A DNA stretch of 64,000 nt, from the NCBI GenBank assembly GCA_913776615.1, contig CAJYPK010000005.1, positions 124,001 to 188,000 on the forward strand, read 5' to 3'. The DNA is from an uncultured Hymenobacter sp. (GTDB taxonomy: Bacteria; Bacteroidota; Bacteroidia; Cytophagales; Hymenobacteraceae). The translations under genes were made by a program, and so were the position numbers. Below, piece after piece: positions 57,301 to 64,000 of this stretch; the stretch's first letter is position 1, and every line of letters starts with the position of its first letter. The notes under the pieces were generated by a model that had not been told where the DNA came from, did no database searches, and saw nothing but the letters and a program-made list of their open reading frames with translations.

Positions 57301-57827
57301 AGCTTGTCGCCCACCTTGGCCGAAAACGTGTTCTGCACCAGGCTCTGGCGGTTGATAACCTTTTCGCTCAGCGCCTCGGGGTAGGTTACGATGAGCGGGG
57401 CCGTGCCCAGCGCTGCCACGCTGGCCTGCCGGCTGGCATTGAGCTGATTAAGTACCTCGGCCCGCATGAGCACGTTGGCGTTTTCCGTCTCGTCAAACTC
57501 GTAGGGCCGCTTGTAGGAGCTCGGAAACAGCAGTGCCTCCGGCCCGTCGGGCAGCAGGTGGCGCAGGTCGGCCATGAAGAGCGCCGCCTCGTCCTTGTCG
57601 TGCAACACGAACACGTTGGGGTGGGCGTGGTGCGCGCTGGCGGCGGCCACTACGGCATCCTGCGAGCCCACCAGGCCGCGCAGCTGCACGCGCAGCTCGC
57701 CGCCCCGGGCCGCGTCGTCGGCCGGGCGGGCGGGGTCGGCGGGTTTGTAGGCGGCCAGCAAACGGGCGCTCAGGGTTTGCAGCTCGGCGTCGAGGCGATA
57801 GAGGCGAAGAAAATTAGCTACTTGCAC
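54351..57827 (-). CDS. mfd: transcription-repair coupling factor Mfd
   Basis: 1158 residues, full length. The UvrB-like N-terminal part includes [36 protein letters not shown]. The RNA-polymerase-interacting region is around [22 protein letters not shown]. The helicase has [19 protein letters not shown] (Walker A near 610), [21 protein letters not shown] (DEEQ near 712), [23 protein letters not shown], and [18 protein letters not shown]. The C-terminal TRCF domain ends it. Mfd displaces stalled RNA polymerase and recruits excision repair. It starts with GTG at 57827; a long inverted repeat lies just upstream. Confidence 0.97.
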   Translation of the reverse strand: [1158 protein letters not shown]

Positions 57828-57837
57828 GGGAGTTTTT

Positions 57838-58017
57838 CTAATGTGCAGAATGGATTAGGATGTGGAAAATGTAGGAATGTGAGAATGTGCCCGATGAAAA
57901 AAGCTAAATACTACTGCTAGTCTAGTAGCTACATTTCTTCATCAAGTACATTTTCACATTTCCCACGTTTTCCACATCCCGCACATTCGCCACATTTTTA
58001 AATTTTCACATTAACTA
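57838..58017. repeat. intergenic inverted repeat, ATGTG word family, copy 4
   Basis: The left arm (57838-57892) carries AATGTGCAGAATGGATTAGG and similar words; the right arm (57935-58017) carries CATTTTCACATTTCCCACGT and so on. It starts 10 bases from the mfd start. In the 315-base gap it is followed by a hairpin AGCCCGGCCGG / CCGGTCGGGCT (58031-58060). No gene is seen. Confidence 0.8.
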
Positions 58018-58142
58018 TAAAAACGGCCAGCCCGGCCGGGCAAAATTCCGGTCGGGCTAGGGTAGTTATTTGGCTAATACCGTTGCTAAGGTCCGAAAGT
58101 TTCCGCCGTAACTTAGCCCAAGATTTTTAGTAAATTTCTTTT

Positions 58143-58391
58143 ATGAATCCGCGTGACCTGCCCGAAGTCGTGGCCGAGTTAATTATTGAGATGCACGAGG
58201 TGCGCTCCGAACTGAAAGAGGTGCGCACGGAAATCCGGGCCATGCGGGAAGACCTGCAAGCTATGCCCGAACGCATCGGCACGGCTACTATCCGGGCCTT
58301 GGAGCCCTTCCTCAACCGGCTGCTGGAACACGACGACCAGCTGCGCAAACACGATGGTCGCCTCAATAATCTCGAATCTCCCCAGCAATAA
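58143..58391 (+). CDS. short coiled-coil protein
   Basis: 82 residues. LPEVVAELIIEMHEVRSELKEVRTEIRAMREDLQAMPERIG is a heptad-patterned helix, with a second helix (LEPFLNRLLEHDDQLRKHDGRLNNLES). No signal peptide or known family. The TTG start of the YdjM-like gene begins 4 bases after its stop, so the two are co-transcribed. It resembles the longer coiled-coil protein at 53786-54316 in style rather than in sequence. Confidence 0.75.
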   Translation: MNPRDLPEVVAELIIEMHEVRSELKEVRTEIRAMREDLQAMPERIGTATIRALEPFLNRLLEHDDQLRKHDGRLNNLESPQQ

Positions 58392-58395
58392 GTAG

Positions 58396-59133
58396 TTGCG
58401 CGGTTCTGCTCACCTGGCCATCGGCCTCATTACGGGCCTAGCCGTGGCTAGCCTCGTCCCCCAAATTCCGTTTTCGGTAGCCGGCATCGCGCTGGCGGGC
58501 TTCTCCTCCCTCGCCCCCGACCTCGACCACCCCGATAGCAAGCTCAGCCACCGGCTGGGCTTTGTGCACGGCTACGTGCGCTGGGCTTTTGGGGCGGCGG
58601 CGGTGGGGCTGGGGGCCTACGCCTACTTCCAGCTGCGGCCCGGCCCCGACCAGCGCCTCACCTACATTGCCGGGCTGGCCTTTGCCCTCGTGGGGGTGGC
58701 TCTGCAAGGTGGCTCGGCCCGCAAGCTGGCGTTGCTGTTTACGGGCCTGGCCACGGTGCTGGCGGGTCTCTACGCGCAGTTTCTGTGGCTGAGCCTGATC
58801 GGGGCGTTTATCAGCCTGGCACCTTTCACCGGGCACCGCACCTGGACGCACACGCTCTGGGCGACTTTTTTCTGGACCTACATCGGCTACCTGGCCAACC
58901 GGAGCCTGGGCTGGCGCGGCATTGCGCACTACGCCGGGGCGGGCTACGCCTCGCACCTCGTGGCCGACTCGCTCACCAAGGCCGGGGTGCAGTGGCTGCG
59001 GCCCCTCGGCCTCTGCTTTCGCATTCCGCTGCTCAGCACGGGCTCCAAGAAGGGCAATATGATGGAGGCAGCCATCTGCGTGGGCTATGGCCTGTTGGTT
59101 CTGGGGCTCGCTATTGGGCGCATTCGGTTTTAA
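58396..59133 (+). CDS. YdjM-like membrane-bound metal-dependent hydrolase
   Basis: 245 residues. MRGSAHLAIGLITGLAVASLVP and LAGFSSLAPDLDHPDSKLSHR give the family's metal-binding His and Asp residues; FTGHRTWTHTLWATFFW and GYASHLVADSLTKAGVQWLRPLG complete the pattern of YdjM (DUF457) proteins. About six membrane segments. The only start that includes the first conserved His is the TTG at 58396, 4 bases after the upstream stop. Family function is unclear, with hydrolase activity inferred from conserved residues. Confidence 0.87.
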   Translation: MRGSAHLAIGLITGLAVASLVPQIPFSVAGIALAGFSSLAPDLDHPDSKLSHRLGFVHGYVRWAFGAAAVGLGAYAYFQLRPGPDQRLTYIAGLAFALVGVALQGGSARKLALLFTGLATVLAGLYAQFLWLSLIGAFISLAPFTGHRTWTHTLWATFFWTYIGYLANRSLGWRGIAHYAGAGYASHLVADSLTKAGVQWLRPLGLCFRIPLLSTGSKKGNMMEAAICVGYGLLVLGLAIGRIRF

Positions 59134-59365
59134 AATGAATAACTTGTGTATGTACTTGTCCTGTCTTAGCTTCGCATCGGAGCGAGTGATACGGCGGCGA
59201 GAAAAGTTTCTTAGTGCATACGATAACGGTTCTTCTATATCCAGCGCGAGTGCCCCGTCCTACGCTTATTTCTAACGTGTTAGCCCACCGAGCCTTTAGT
59301 CGGCAGGCCTTATTCCAACTGCTACTCATTCTCAAATTTTACCCCCCACCAACTTACCCGTTTCT

Positions 59366-60469
59366 ATGAACCAGATGAATAGTCCGCTCATCCGGGTCGG
59401 CGTTTTCTACGACGGCAATTATTTCCTTAAAATTAGCGATTATTACTATTTTCAGCATGAGCGCAAGGCCCGCATCAGTCTCGAAGGCCTGCACGAGTTT
59501 ATCCGCCATCAAGTAGCTGAGGAAGAAGACGTAGACGTACGCCTAGCGCAGATTACTACTTCGCATTTTTTCCGGGGACGGCTTTCGGCCACTGAAGCCC
59601 GCGACAAGGACCGCCTGTTTCACGATCGCCTGCTCGACGACATTCTGATGAATCTGGGCGTGTGCACGCACTACATGCCCCTCAAAACGCGCGATGGCCG
59701 CCTGCAAGAAAAGGGTATCGACGTGTGGCTGAGCCTCGAAGCCCTCGAAATGGCGCTGCACAAAACCCTCGATGTGGTGGTGCTCATCGCCGGCGACAGC
59801 GACTACGTGCCCCTCATCCGCAAGCTCAACACGGTGGGTACCCGCGTGATGCTGCTCAACTGGGACTTTAAATACGAGGATTTCAAGGGGGAAACCCGCG
59901 TAACGCGTGCCTCGCAGCACTTGCTGGAGCAGGCCACCTACCCGGTAGCCATGCACGCCGTTATCGACCGCGGCTTGCAGGAGCAGGACGAGGTAGTGGA
60001 GAATATGTTCGTAACGCAGAGCGAGCCCGCCGCATTTGCCACCCTGCCCACCCCCGCCGCTACCAATGGCCACGCCAACGGGCACTCCAATGGTCATTAC
60101 GCGCCGGTAGCGCCCCCGGCCGCTGCGCCGGCGGCGGCCCCGGCAGCCCGCGTCGTGCGCCCCACCGGCCCCACGGCCGCCGGTCCGGTCGGTACGGTCG
60201 GCATCAGCACCATCAAAAACCTGAAAAACGGGTTTGGCTTCGTGGTAATGCCGCCCAATAACTTGTTCTTCAGCTATGCCGACTTGTCGGAAGGTGATTT
60301 CAACGACCTGCGCGAAGGCGATTGGGTGGAATTTACGGTGGGCCGCAACCACCGCGATGAGGACTGCGCCCGCAACGTGCGTAAAGTAGCCGCCCCCAAT
60401 CTGACCAGCGACGAGGAAAGCGACTACGAGCCCAGCGCCGTGGTGCAGTCGGTTGGTGCCGTGCTGTAG
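59366..60469 (+). CDS. NYN-domain/cold-shock-domain fusion, putative RNA-acting protein
   Basis: 367 residues. N-terminal NYN (PIN-like) domain at about 9-200: VGVFYDGNYFL with Asp16 (start of the acidic active site), EKGIDVWLSLEALEMA, and VVLIAGDSDYVPLIRKLNTVG with two more Asp, as in NYN/LabA-like nucleases. A Pro/Ala/Asn-rich linker (about 235-280) leads to a cold-shock-type OB domain from about 283: STIKNLKNGFGFVVMPPNNLFF and REGDWVEFTVGRN. That suggests an RNA-processing or RNA-binding nuclease; activity is unproven. A terminator follows 25 bases later. Confidence 0.9.
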   Translation: MNQMNSPLIRVGVFYDGNYFLKISDYYYFQHERKARISLEGLHEFIRHQVAEEEDVDVRLAQITTSHFFRGRLSATEARDKDRLFHDRLLDDILMNLGVCTHYMPLKTRDGRLQEKGIDVWLSLEALEMALHKTLDVVVLIAGDSDYVPLIRKLNTVGTRVMLLNWDFKYEDFKGETRVTRASQHLLEQATYPVAMHAVIDRGLQEQDEVVENMFVTQSEPAAFATLPTPAATNGHANGHSNGHYAPVAPPAAAPAAAPAARVVRPTGPTAAGPVGTVGISTIKNLKNGFGFVVMPPNNLFFSYADLSEGDFNDLREGDWVEFTVGRNHRDEDCARNVRKVAAPNLTSDEESDYEPSAVVQSVGAVL

Positions 60470-60493
60470 GCAAGCAACTCTGACTAAACCAGC

Positions 60494-60528
60494 AAAGCCC
60501 CGGCGCGTAGAGCACCGGGGCTTTTTTT
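60494..60528. terminator. rho-independent terminator
   Basis: AAAGCCCCGG pairs with CCGGGGCTTTTTTT between the convergent NYN and thioesterase genes. Confidence 0.93.
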
Positions 60529-60536
60529 GCGTTGAG

Positions 60537-60992
60537 CTACAGCTGCTTCTTGGCGGCTGGGTAACGGTTGAAAGTACCCAGCCCCTGGGCCACGGCGGGG
60601 TCTTCGGCGGTTGGGGCGCCCAGCCGGTAGATGGTGCCGCTCACCACCACGATGGATTTGCCCGCGTGTTCGACCCGGGCCACGGCCCGCAGCTCGTCGC
60701 CAAGGTGCACGGGGCGTAGGTAGTTGATTTTAAACTCCACCGTCGAAACCAGCTCGCCGGCCGTGAAGGCCTGGGTGAGTGCTGCCGCGCCCAGCACGGC
60801 ATCCATGAGGCCAGCCAGCACGCCGCCGTGGGCCGTGCCCGGCGAGGAAAGGTGGGCCTCGGTGATGACCATGCGATACTCGGCCTGGCCGGGGGCCGGT
60901 ACGGTGAGCGTCATGCCATTAACCTGGCCGTAGCGGTTGATGCGGTTGTAGTGCGCCACGAGGGCGGGCCAGTCGGGAAGCGGGTGGGACAT
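60537..60992 (-). CDS. PaaI-family hotdog thioesterase
   Basis: 151 residues. The hotdog-fold core LSSPGTAHGGVLAGLMDAVLGAAAL carries the PaaI-type HGG motif and the Asp, followed by LVSTVEFKINYLRPVHLGDELRAVARVEHAGKSIVVVSGTIY. These enzymes hydrolyse acyl-CoA, often of aromatic acids; the substrate is unknown. The ATG at 60992 is preferred because the frame upstream lacks conserved residues. Single gene facing the NYN gene. Confidence 0.9.
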   Translation of the reverse strand: MSHPLPDWPALVAHYNRINRYGQVNGMTLTVPAPGQAEYRMVITEAHLSSPGTAHGGVLAGLMDAVLGAAALTQAFTAGELVSTVEFKINYLRPVHLGDELRAVARVEHAGKSIVVVSGTIYRLGAPTAEDPAVAQGLGTFNRYPAAKKQL

Positions 60993-61078
60993 GCGAAGGG
61001 AAAAAAGAACGCGCAAAGTTGCCTTACGTTGAAGGAACGGGGCCAACTAAGCAGGCGCGGCCCGCTACCGGGGCGCGC

Positions 61079-61086
61079 TACCTTTG
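61079..61086 (+). promoter_or_regulatory. yajQ promoter -7 motif
   Basis: TACCTTTG matches the consensus, 56 bases before the yajQ ATG. No -33 TTG is evident. Confidence 0.6.
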
Positions 61087-61142
61087 CCGGTCCGGTCGGG
61101 GCTGGCTGCGGCTCCGCTTCACTTTAATTCCTGTTCATCACC

Positions 61143-61634
61143 ATGCCCTCCTTCGATATCGTCAGCAAAGTAGATCCGCAGACGCTGGAAAACGCCATCA
61201 ACACCGCCAAAAAAGAGCTGGCCACCCGCTACGACCTGCGTGATACCAAGGGCGGCATTGAGCTGGATAAGAAAGCCAATACCGTACAGCTCAGCTCCGA
61301 AAACTCGATGCGCATCAAGGCGCTCGAAGACATTCTGCTGGCCCGCATTGTGAAGCAGGGCATCGACGGCACGGCCCTCGATTTCACGGCCGAGGAACAG
61401 GCCAGCGGCACCCTCGTAAAGAAAACCATCAAGGTGCGGGCGGGCGTGGACAAGGACGCGGGGCGCAAAATCATCAAAACCATTAAGGACAGCAAAATCA
61501 AAGTGGAGGCCCAGATGCAGGACGACCAGATTCGGGTGTCGGCCAAGAAAATTGATGATTTGCAGGCCGTTATCGCCCTGCTGCGGCGCACTGACAATGG
61601 TCAGCCGCTCCAGTTTGTGAACATGAAGAGCTAG
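61143..61634 (+). CDS. YajQ-family cyclic di-GMP/nucleotide-binding protein
   Basis: 163 residues: MPSFDIVSKVDPQTLENAINTAKKELATRYDLRDTKGGIELDKK and ALDFTAEEQASGTLVKKTIKVRAGVDKDAGRKIIKTIKDSKIKVEAQMQDDQIRVSAKKIDDLQAVIALLR match YajQ over its full length. The family has two ferredoxin-like domains and some members bind cyclic di-GMP and modulate transcription factors. Preceded by a -7 promoter motif and followed by an ATGTG-type repeat. Confidence 0.96.
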   Translation: MPSFDIVSKVDPQTLENAINTAKKELATRYDLRDTKGGIELDKKANTVQLSSENSMRIKALEDILLARIVKQGIDGTALDFTAEEQASGTLVKKTIKVRAGVDKDAGRKIIKTIKDSKIKVEAQMQDDQIRVSAKKIDDLQAVIALLRRTDNGQPLQFVNMKS

Positions 61635-61640
61635 GCTCCG

Positions 61641-61746
61641 AATGTGAAAATGTAAGGGATGTGCGGGATGTGCGAATGAGTACGCGAAAGCTGACTCGCA
61701 TCTCTCCCTTATTTTCACATTTTCACCCTCCTTACATCTTCACTTC
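61641..61746. repeat. intergenic inverted repeat, ATGTG word family, copy 5
   Basis: The left arm (61641-61679) carries AATGTGAAAATGTAAGGGAT and so on; the right arm (61708-61746) carries TTATTTTCACATTTTCACCC and similar. It fills the gap between the yajQ stop and the terC start. Confidence 0.8.
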
Positions 61747-61754
61747 ATAAAAAT

Positions 61755-62552
61755 TTGTCACCCTTCGCTGCTTTTTCTGCCGAGCATTTCGCCGCCTTTT
61801 CGCAGGTTCATACCTGGATTAGCCTGCTCACCCTCACACTGATGGAAATCGTGCTGGGTATTGATAACATCATTTTTATTTCCATCACCGTCAACCGCCT
61901 GGCTCCGGACCAGCAGACGCGCGGGCGCACCATCGGCCTGCTATTGGCGCTGCTGTTTCGCATCGGGCTGCTATTGAGTATTTCTTGGATCGTCAGTCTG
62001 CGCTCGGCGCTGTTCACGCTCAATTTTCCGCCGCTCGTGGAAAATTTTGGCGTGAGCGGCCGCGACCTCATTCTGTTGGCGGGCGGCTTGTTCTTGATGT
62101 ACAAGAGCACTACCGAGATTCATAACAAGCTGCAAGGCGAGGAAGAGGAGGAAAATGCGAGCAAGGGCCACGCCAGCCTGCCCGCCATTATCCTGCAAAT
62201 CATCATCATCGACATCGTATTTAGCTTCGACTCCATCCTCACGGCCGTGGGCCTGGTCGACAACGTGCTGGTGATGATTGCGGCCGTTATCTGCGCGATG
62301 GGCATCATGCTGGCCTTCAGCGGCTCGGTGGCCAACTTTGTAAACCGCAACCCCACCATCAAGATGCTGGCGCTCTCGTTCCTCATCATGATTGGCTTTA
62401 TGCTGGTAATGGAGGCTGCCCACAAGGAAATCGAGAAGGGCTACCTGTATTTCGCCATGGCCTTCTCGCTGATAGTGGAACTGCTGAACATGCGCCTGCG
62501 CCGCAAAACCAAGTCCGCGCCCATCAAGCTGCGCGACTCGCAGTACGACTAA
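61755..62552 (+). CDS. TerC-family integral membrane protein
   Basis: 265 residues with about seven membrane segments. The TerC signature is LLTLTLMEIVLGIDNIIFISI and, in the second half, IIIIDIVFSFDSILTAVGLVDN, each with an acidic residue in a helix. TerC proteins are linked to manganese export, often during protein secretion, and to tellurite resistance. The TTG at 61755 gives a start just ahead of the first helix; no ATG exists before the conserved MEIVLGIDN, so TTG is the reasonable choice. Followed by the REP-like unit D2 and a terminator. Confidence 0.93.
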   Translation: MSPFAAFSAEHFAAFSQVHTWISLLTLTLMEIVLGIDNIIFISITVNRLAPDQQTRGRTIGLLLALLFRIGLLLSISWIVSLRSALFTLNFPPLVENFGVSGRDLILLAGGLFLMYKSTTEIHNKLQGEEEEENASKGHASLPAIILQIIIIDIVFSFDSILTAVGLVDNVLVMIAAVICAMGIMLAFSGSVANFVNRNPTIKMLALSFLIMIGFMLVMEAAHKEIEKGYLYFAMAFSLIVELLNMRLRRKTKSAPIKLRDSQYD

Positions 62553-62553
62553 C

Positions 62554-62619
62554 GTAGCGCGGACTCGGTAGTCCGCGTTCGACAACCCGACAAAATGCGG
62601 ACTGCAAAGTCCGCGCTAC
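62554..62619. repeat. REP-like inverted pair D2
   Basis: GTAG then CGCGGACTCGGTAGTCCGCG hairpin (62554-62577), inverted unit ending CTAC at 62619 (reverse complement GTAGCGCGGACTTTGCAGTC and so on). It begins one base past the terC stop. Same family as 25493-25559. Confidence 0.92.
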
Positions 62620-62657
62620 AGCGCGCCACCCGAAAATCGGGTGGCGCGCTTTTTTTG
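62620..62657. terminator. rho-independent terminator
   Basis: AGCGCGCCACCCGA pairs with TCGGGTGGCGCGCT around AAA, followed by a run of T, immediately next to the REP-like pair. It can serve the convergent genes terC and 62662-63096. Confidence 0.95.
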
Positions 62658-62661
62658 ACTG

Positions 62662-63096
62662 CTACCCAGCAGCAGATAAATAAGCCCGCAGCTCGGGCAG
62701 GCTGGATAGCACACGCTGCTCGGCCAGGTCGAGGAGGCGGCGCGTGAGCTCGGAGCGGTGCTGCCGGTAGAATGCTAGCTCGGGCTGCGTGAGCATGGCC
62801 ACGGCCAGCCCGGCCAGGGTGGCGCGCAGGCGGGCGTTGCGGCCCAGCAGCTCGGTGAGCAGGCGGGTGGCCTCGGTGGGGGCCGCGACGGCCAATGGCA
62901 GGCGGTAGTCGTGGGCAAAATCGGCCACGGTAGCCAGCAGCACGGCGTGCTGGAGCTTGAGTATCGGGCGCAGTACCTGCTGCTGGAAGTCAGCCACGGT
63001 AGCGGGCGTGGGGATAGCCGCCGGCTGGCCGGCAATGGCCGGGCGCAGGGCCAGCAGGGCGTCGTCGGGGCGGGTAGGGGAGGCGGGAGCGGACAT
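62662..63096 (-). CDS. helical protein of unknown function
   Basis: 144 residues, mostly helical, with no signal peptide or membrane segment. ATVADFQQQVLRPILKLQHAVLLATVADFAHDY and LLTELLGRNARLRATLAGLAVAMLTQPELAFYRQHRSELTRRLLDLAEQRVL are the main stretches. I do not recognise a family. It is upstream of nothing else on its strand and ends at a strong terminator shared with terC. Confidence 0.65.
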   Translation of the reverse strand: MSAPASPTRPDDALLALRPAIAGQPAAIPTPATVADFQQQVLRPILKLQHAVLLATVADFAHDYRLPLAVAAPTEATRLLTELLGRNARLRATLAGLAVAMLTQPELAFYRQHRSELTRRLLDLAEQRVLSSLPELRAYLSAAG

Positions 63097-63149
63097 ACGC
63101 CCCTCCTACGCACCCAGCCCCGGACCGGCCGAAACCGGGCTTTAATCGG

Positions 63150-63686
63150 CTAGCCGAACACTGCGAGCTTGCTGAGCACGTCCCACAGTACCACACCGGC
63201 CGCCACGCTCACGTTGAGCGAGTGCTTGGTGCCGAGCTGCGGTATTTCCACGGCGGCCTCGCAGAGGGCCAGTACCTCATCATCGACGCCAAAAACCTCG
63301 TTGCCCAGCACCAGGGCCAGCGGGCGGCCCGGCGCGGGCTGGAAGGCGGGCAGCAGCACCGAGCCGGTAGTTTGCTCCACGGCCACGAGCTGGTAGCCCG
63401 CGGCCACGAGCTGCCGGGCGGCTTCGAGGGTAGTGACGGTGTGCGTCCAGGCCACCGATTCGGTGCTGCCGAGGGCCGTTTTGGTAATTTCGCGGTGCGG
63501 GGGCTGGCCGGTCACGCCGCAGAGGTAGATGCGCTCCAGGGCAAAGGCGTCGGCGGTGCGAAACACGGCGCCCACGTTGTGCAGCGAGCGCACGTTGTCG
63601 AGCACCAGCACCACCGGGCTTTTGGGCGTGGCTTTAAAATCGGCGACCGGCAGCCGGTTCAGCTCCGTCATGGTGAGTTTGCGCAT
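63150..63686 (-). CDS. SpoU/TrmH-family RNA 2'-O-methyltransferase
   Basis: 178 residues. Knotted SPOUT fold motifs: VVLVLDNVRSLHNVGAVFRTADAFALERIYLCG (motif 1 with the Asn-Arg), ALVLGNEVFGVDDEVLALCEAAVEIPQLGTKHSLNVSVAAGVVLWDVL (motifs 2 and 3, the knot and SAM site). It methylates a ribose in tRNA or rRNA; the target site is not deducible. I start at the ATG at 63686, because the frame upstream runs into an inverted repeat. A single gene. Confidence 0.94.
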   Translation of the reverse strand: MRKLTMTELNRLPVADFKATPKSPVVLVLDNVRSLHNVGAVFRTADAFALERIYLCGVTGQPPHREITKTALGSTESVAWTHTVTTLEAARQLVAAGYQLVAVEQTTGSVLLPAFQPAPGRPLALVLGNEVFGVDDEVLALCEAAVEIPQLGTKHSLNVSVAAGVVLWDVLSKLAVFG

Positions 63687-63699
63687 AGTTTTTTGAGCC

Positions 63700-63882
63700 G
63701 TTAGCTTTTGGCTGTTAGCTGTTAGCTTTTGGGGGAATGAATAAGGCCCGCAAAACGGGCACATTCCGGCGTAATTTAGGGTTTTTAATAGAGAGGCCTG
63801 GCTGCTTAAAGCGCGAGGCAATTCTTACTAAGTTGGCTGTCAAGAGAAAGCTAGTAGCTAACAGCCAAAAGCTAACAGCTAA
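63700..63882. repeat. intergenic inverted repeat, TTAGCTGTTAGC word family, copy 2
   Basis: The left arm (63700-63730) has TTAGCTTTTGGCTGTTAGCT; the right arm (63850-63882) has AGTAGCTAACAGCCAAAAGC and so on, its near complement. The right arm ends at the mutS ATG. The 119-base spacer has no gene. Same family as 29858-29947. Confidence 0.85.
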
Positions 63883-64000
63883 ATGTCCACCGCTTCCGCC
63901 CCCGCCACGCCGCCCACCAAGTTCGCCATTAAGTCGCTGGGGCCCGATCACATCAAGCCCGCCGCCGTGGCCGATACGCCGCTCATGCGGCAGTACTACC
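63883..64000 (+). CDS. mutS: DNA mismatch repair protein MutS, N-terminus (partial)
   Basis: Only the first 39 codons are in the window; the gene continues past the edge. After a short variable segment (MSTASAPATPPTKFAIKSLG) comes TPLMRQYY, the conserved start of the MutS mismatch-binding domain, where the polypeptide normally continues into the MutS DNA-recognition loop. MutS detects base mismatches. The ATG directly follows the inverted repeat arm at 63850-63882. Identification rests on this short N-terminal motif. Confidence 0.75.
   Translation, partial: MSTASAPATPPTKFAIKSLGPDHIKPAAVADTPLMRQYY

Overview
The window is a stretch of chromosome from a GC-rich member of the Bacteroidota, most likely Hymenobacter or a close relative. 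The evidence is Bacteroidota-type promoters (TAnnTTTG at -7, some with TTG about 20 bases upstream), a type IX secretion sorting domain, a PorT-like barrel, a TonB-plug protein, the run rpmB-rpmG-DUF4295-ftsY, and very GC-rich codon use. There is no rRNA, phage, CRISPR array or complete insertion sequence. Two tRNAs (Val-GAC and Asn-GTT) are present. The last gene, mutS, runs off the right edge.

Layout. 1-9.9 kb: GMC oxidoreductase, hotdog thioesterase, DJ-1/PfpI protein, outer-membrane barrel, tRNA-Val, a PL9-like pectate lyase lipoprotein, a GH3-family enzyme, lptB, a cupin and a DoxX-like protein. 9.9-20 kb: a YfbK-like von Willebrand protein, an APC permease, DUF92, GNAT and transglutaminase-like proteins, hemB and rocD. 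20-23 kb: ribosomal protein genes with ftsY and tRNA-Asn. 23-27 kb: a secreted GH32 fructan hydrolase facing an SGLT-type sugar transporter. 27.9-36 kb: an eight-gene sugar pathway (below). 36-46 kb: sterol desaturase-like and SMR proteins, a large metalloprotease-like/propeller/barrel protein, NDH-2, and a T9SS cargo protein. 46-54 kb: proBA, an aldo/keto reductase, a FrnE-like oxidoreductase and an MG2/TonB-plug protein. 54-64 kb: mfd, a NYN-cold shock fusion, yajQ, terC, a SpoU methyltransferase and mutS.

The most interesting gene group is at 27935-36017. It encodes a GT-B-like protein, a SpsF-like cytidylyltransferase, a split transketolase, a GSA-aminomutase-like aminotransferase, an SDR, a KdsC-like phosphatase and a short NeuB-like synthase. 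Together these could build, dephosphorylate, CMP-activate and transfer an unusual 3-deoxy-ulosonic (sialic-acid-like) sugar. The starting sugar and product cannot be read from sequence.

The second strong signal is the intergenic DNA. Six pairs of inverted, REP-like units (a GTAG or GTAA foot followed by an imperfect hairpin) lie beside genes, and in five of them the foot contains a stop codon. Other intergenic inverted repeats are built from degenerate short words (ATGTG-type, TTAGCTGTTAGC-type, AACTCCTAACTC-type, GGGTAGGA-type), and a GCATCTCGC palindrome occurs twice. Many gaps inside the sugar cluster hold a different one of these elements.
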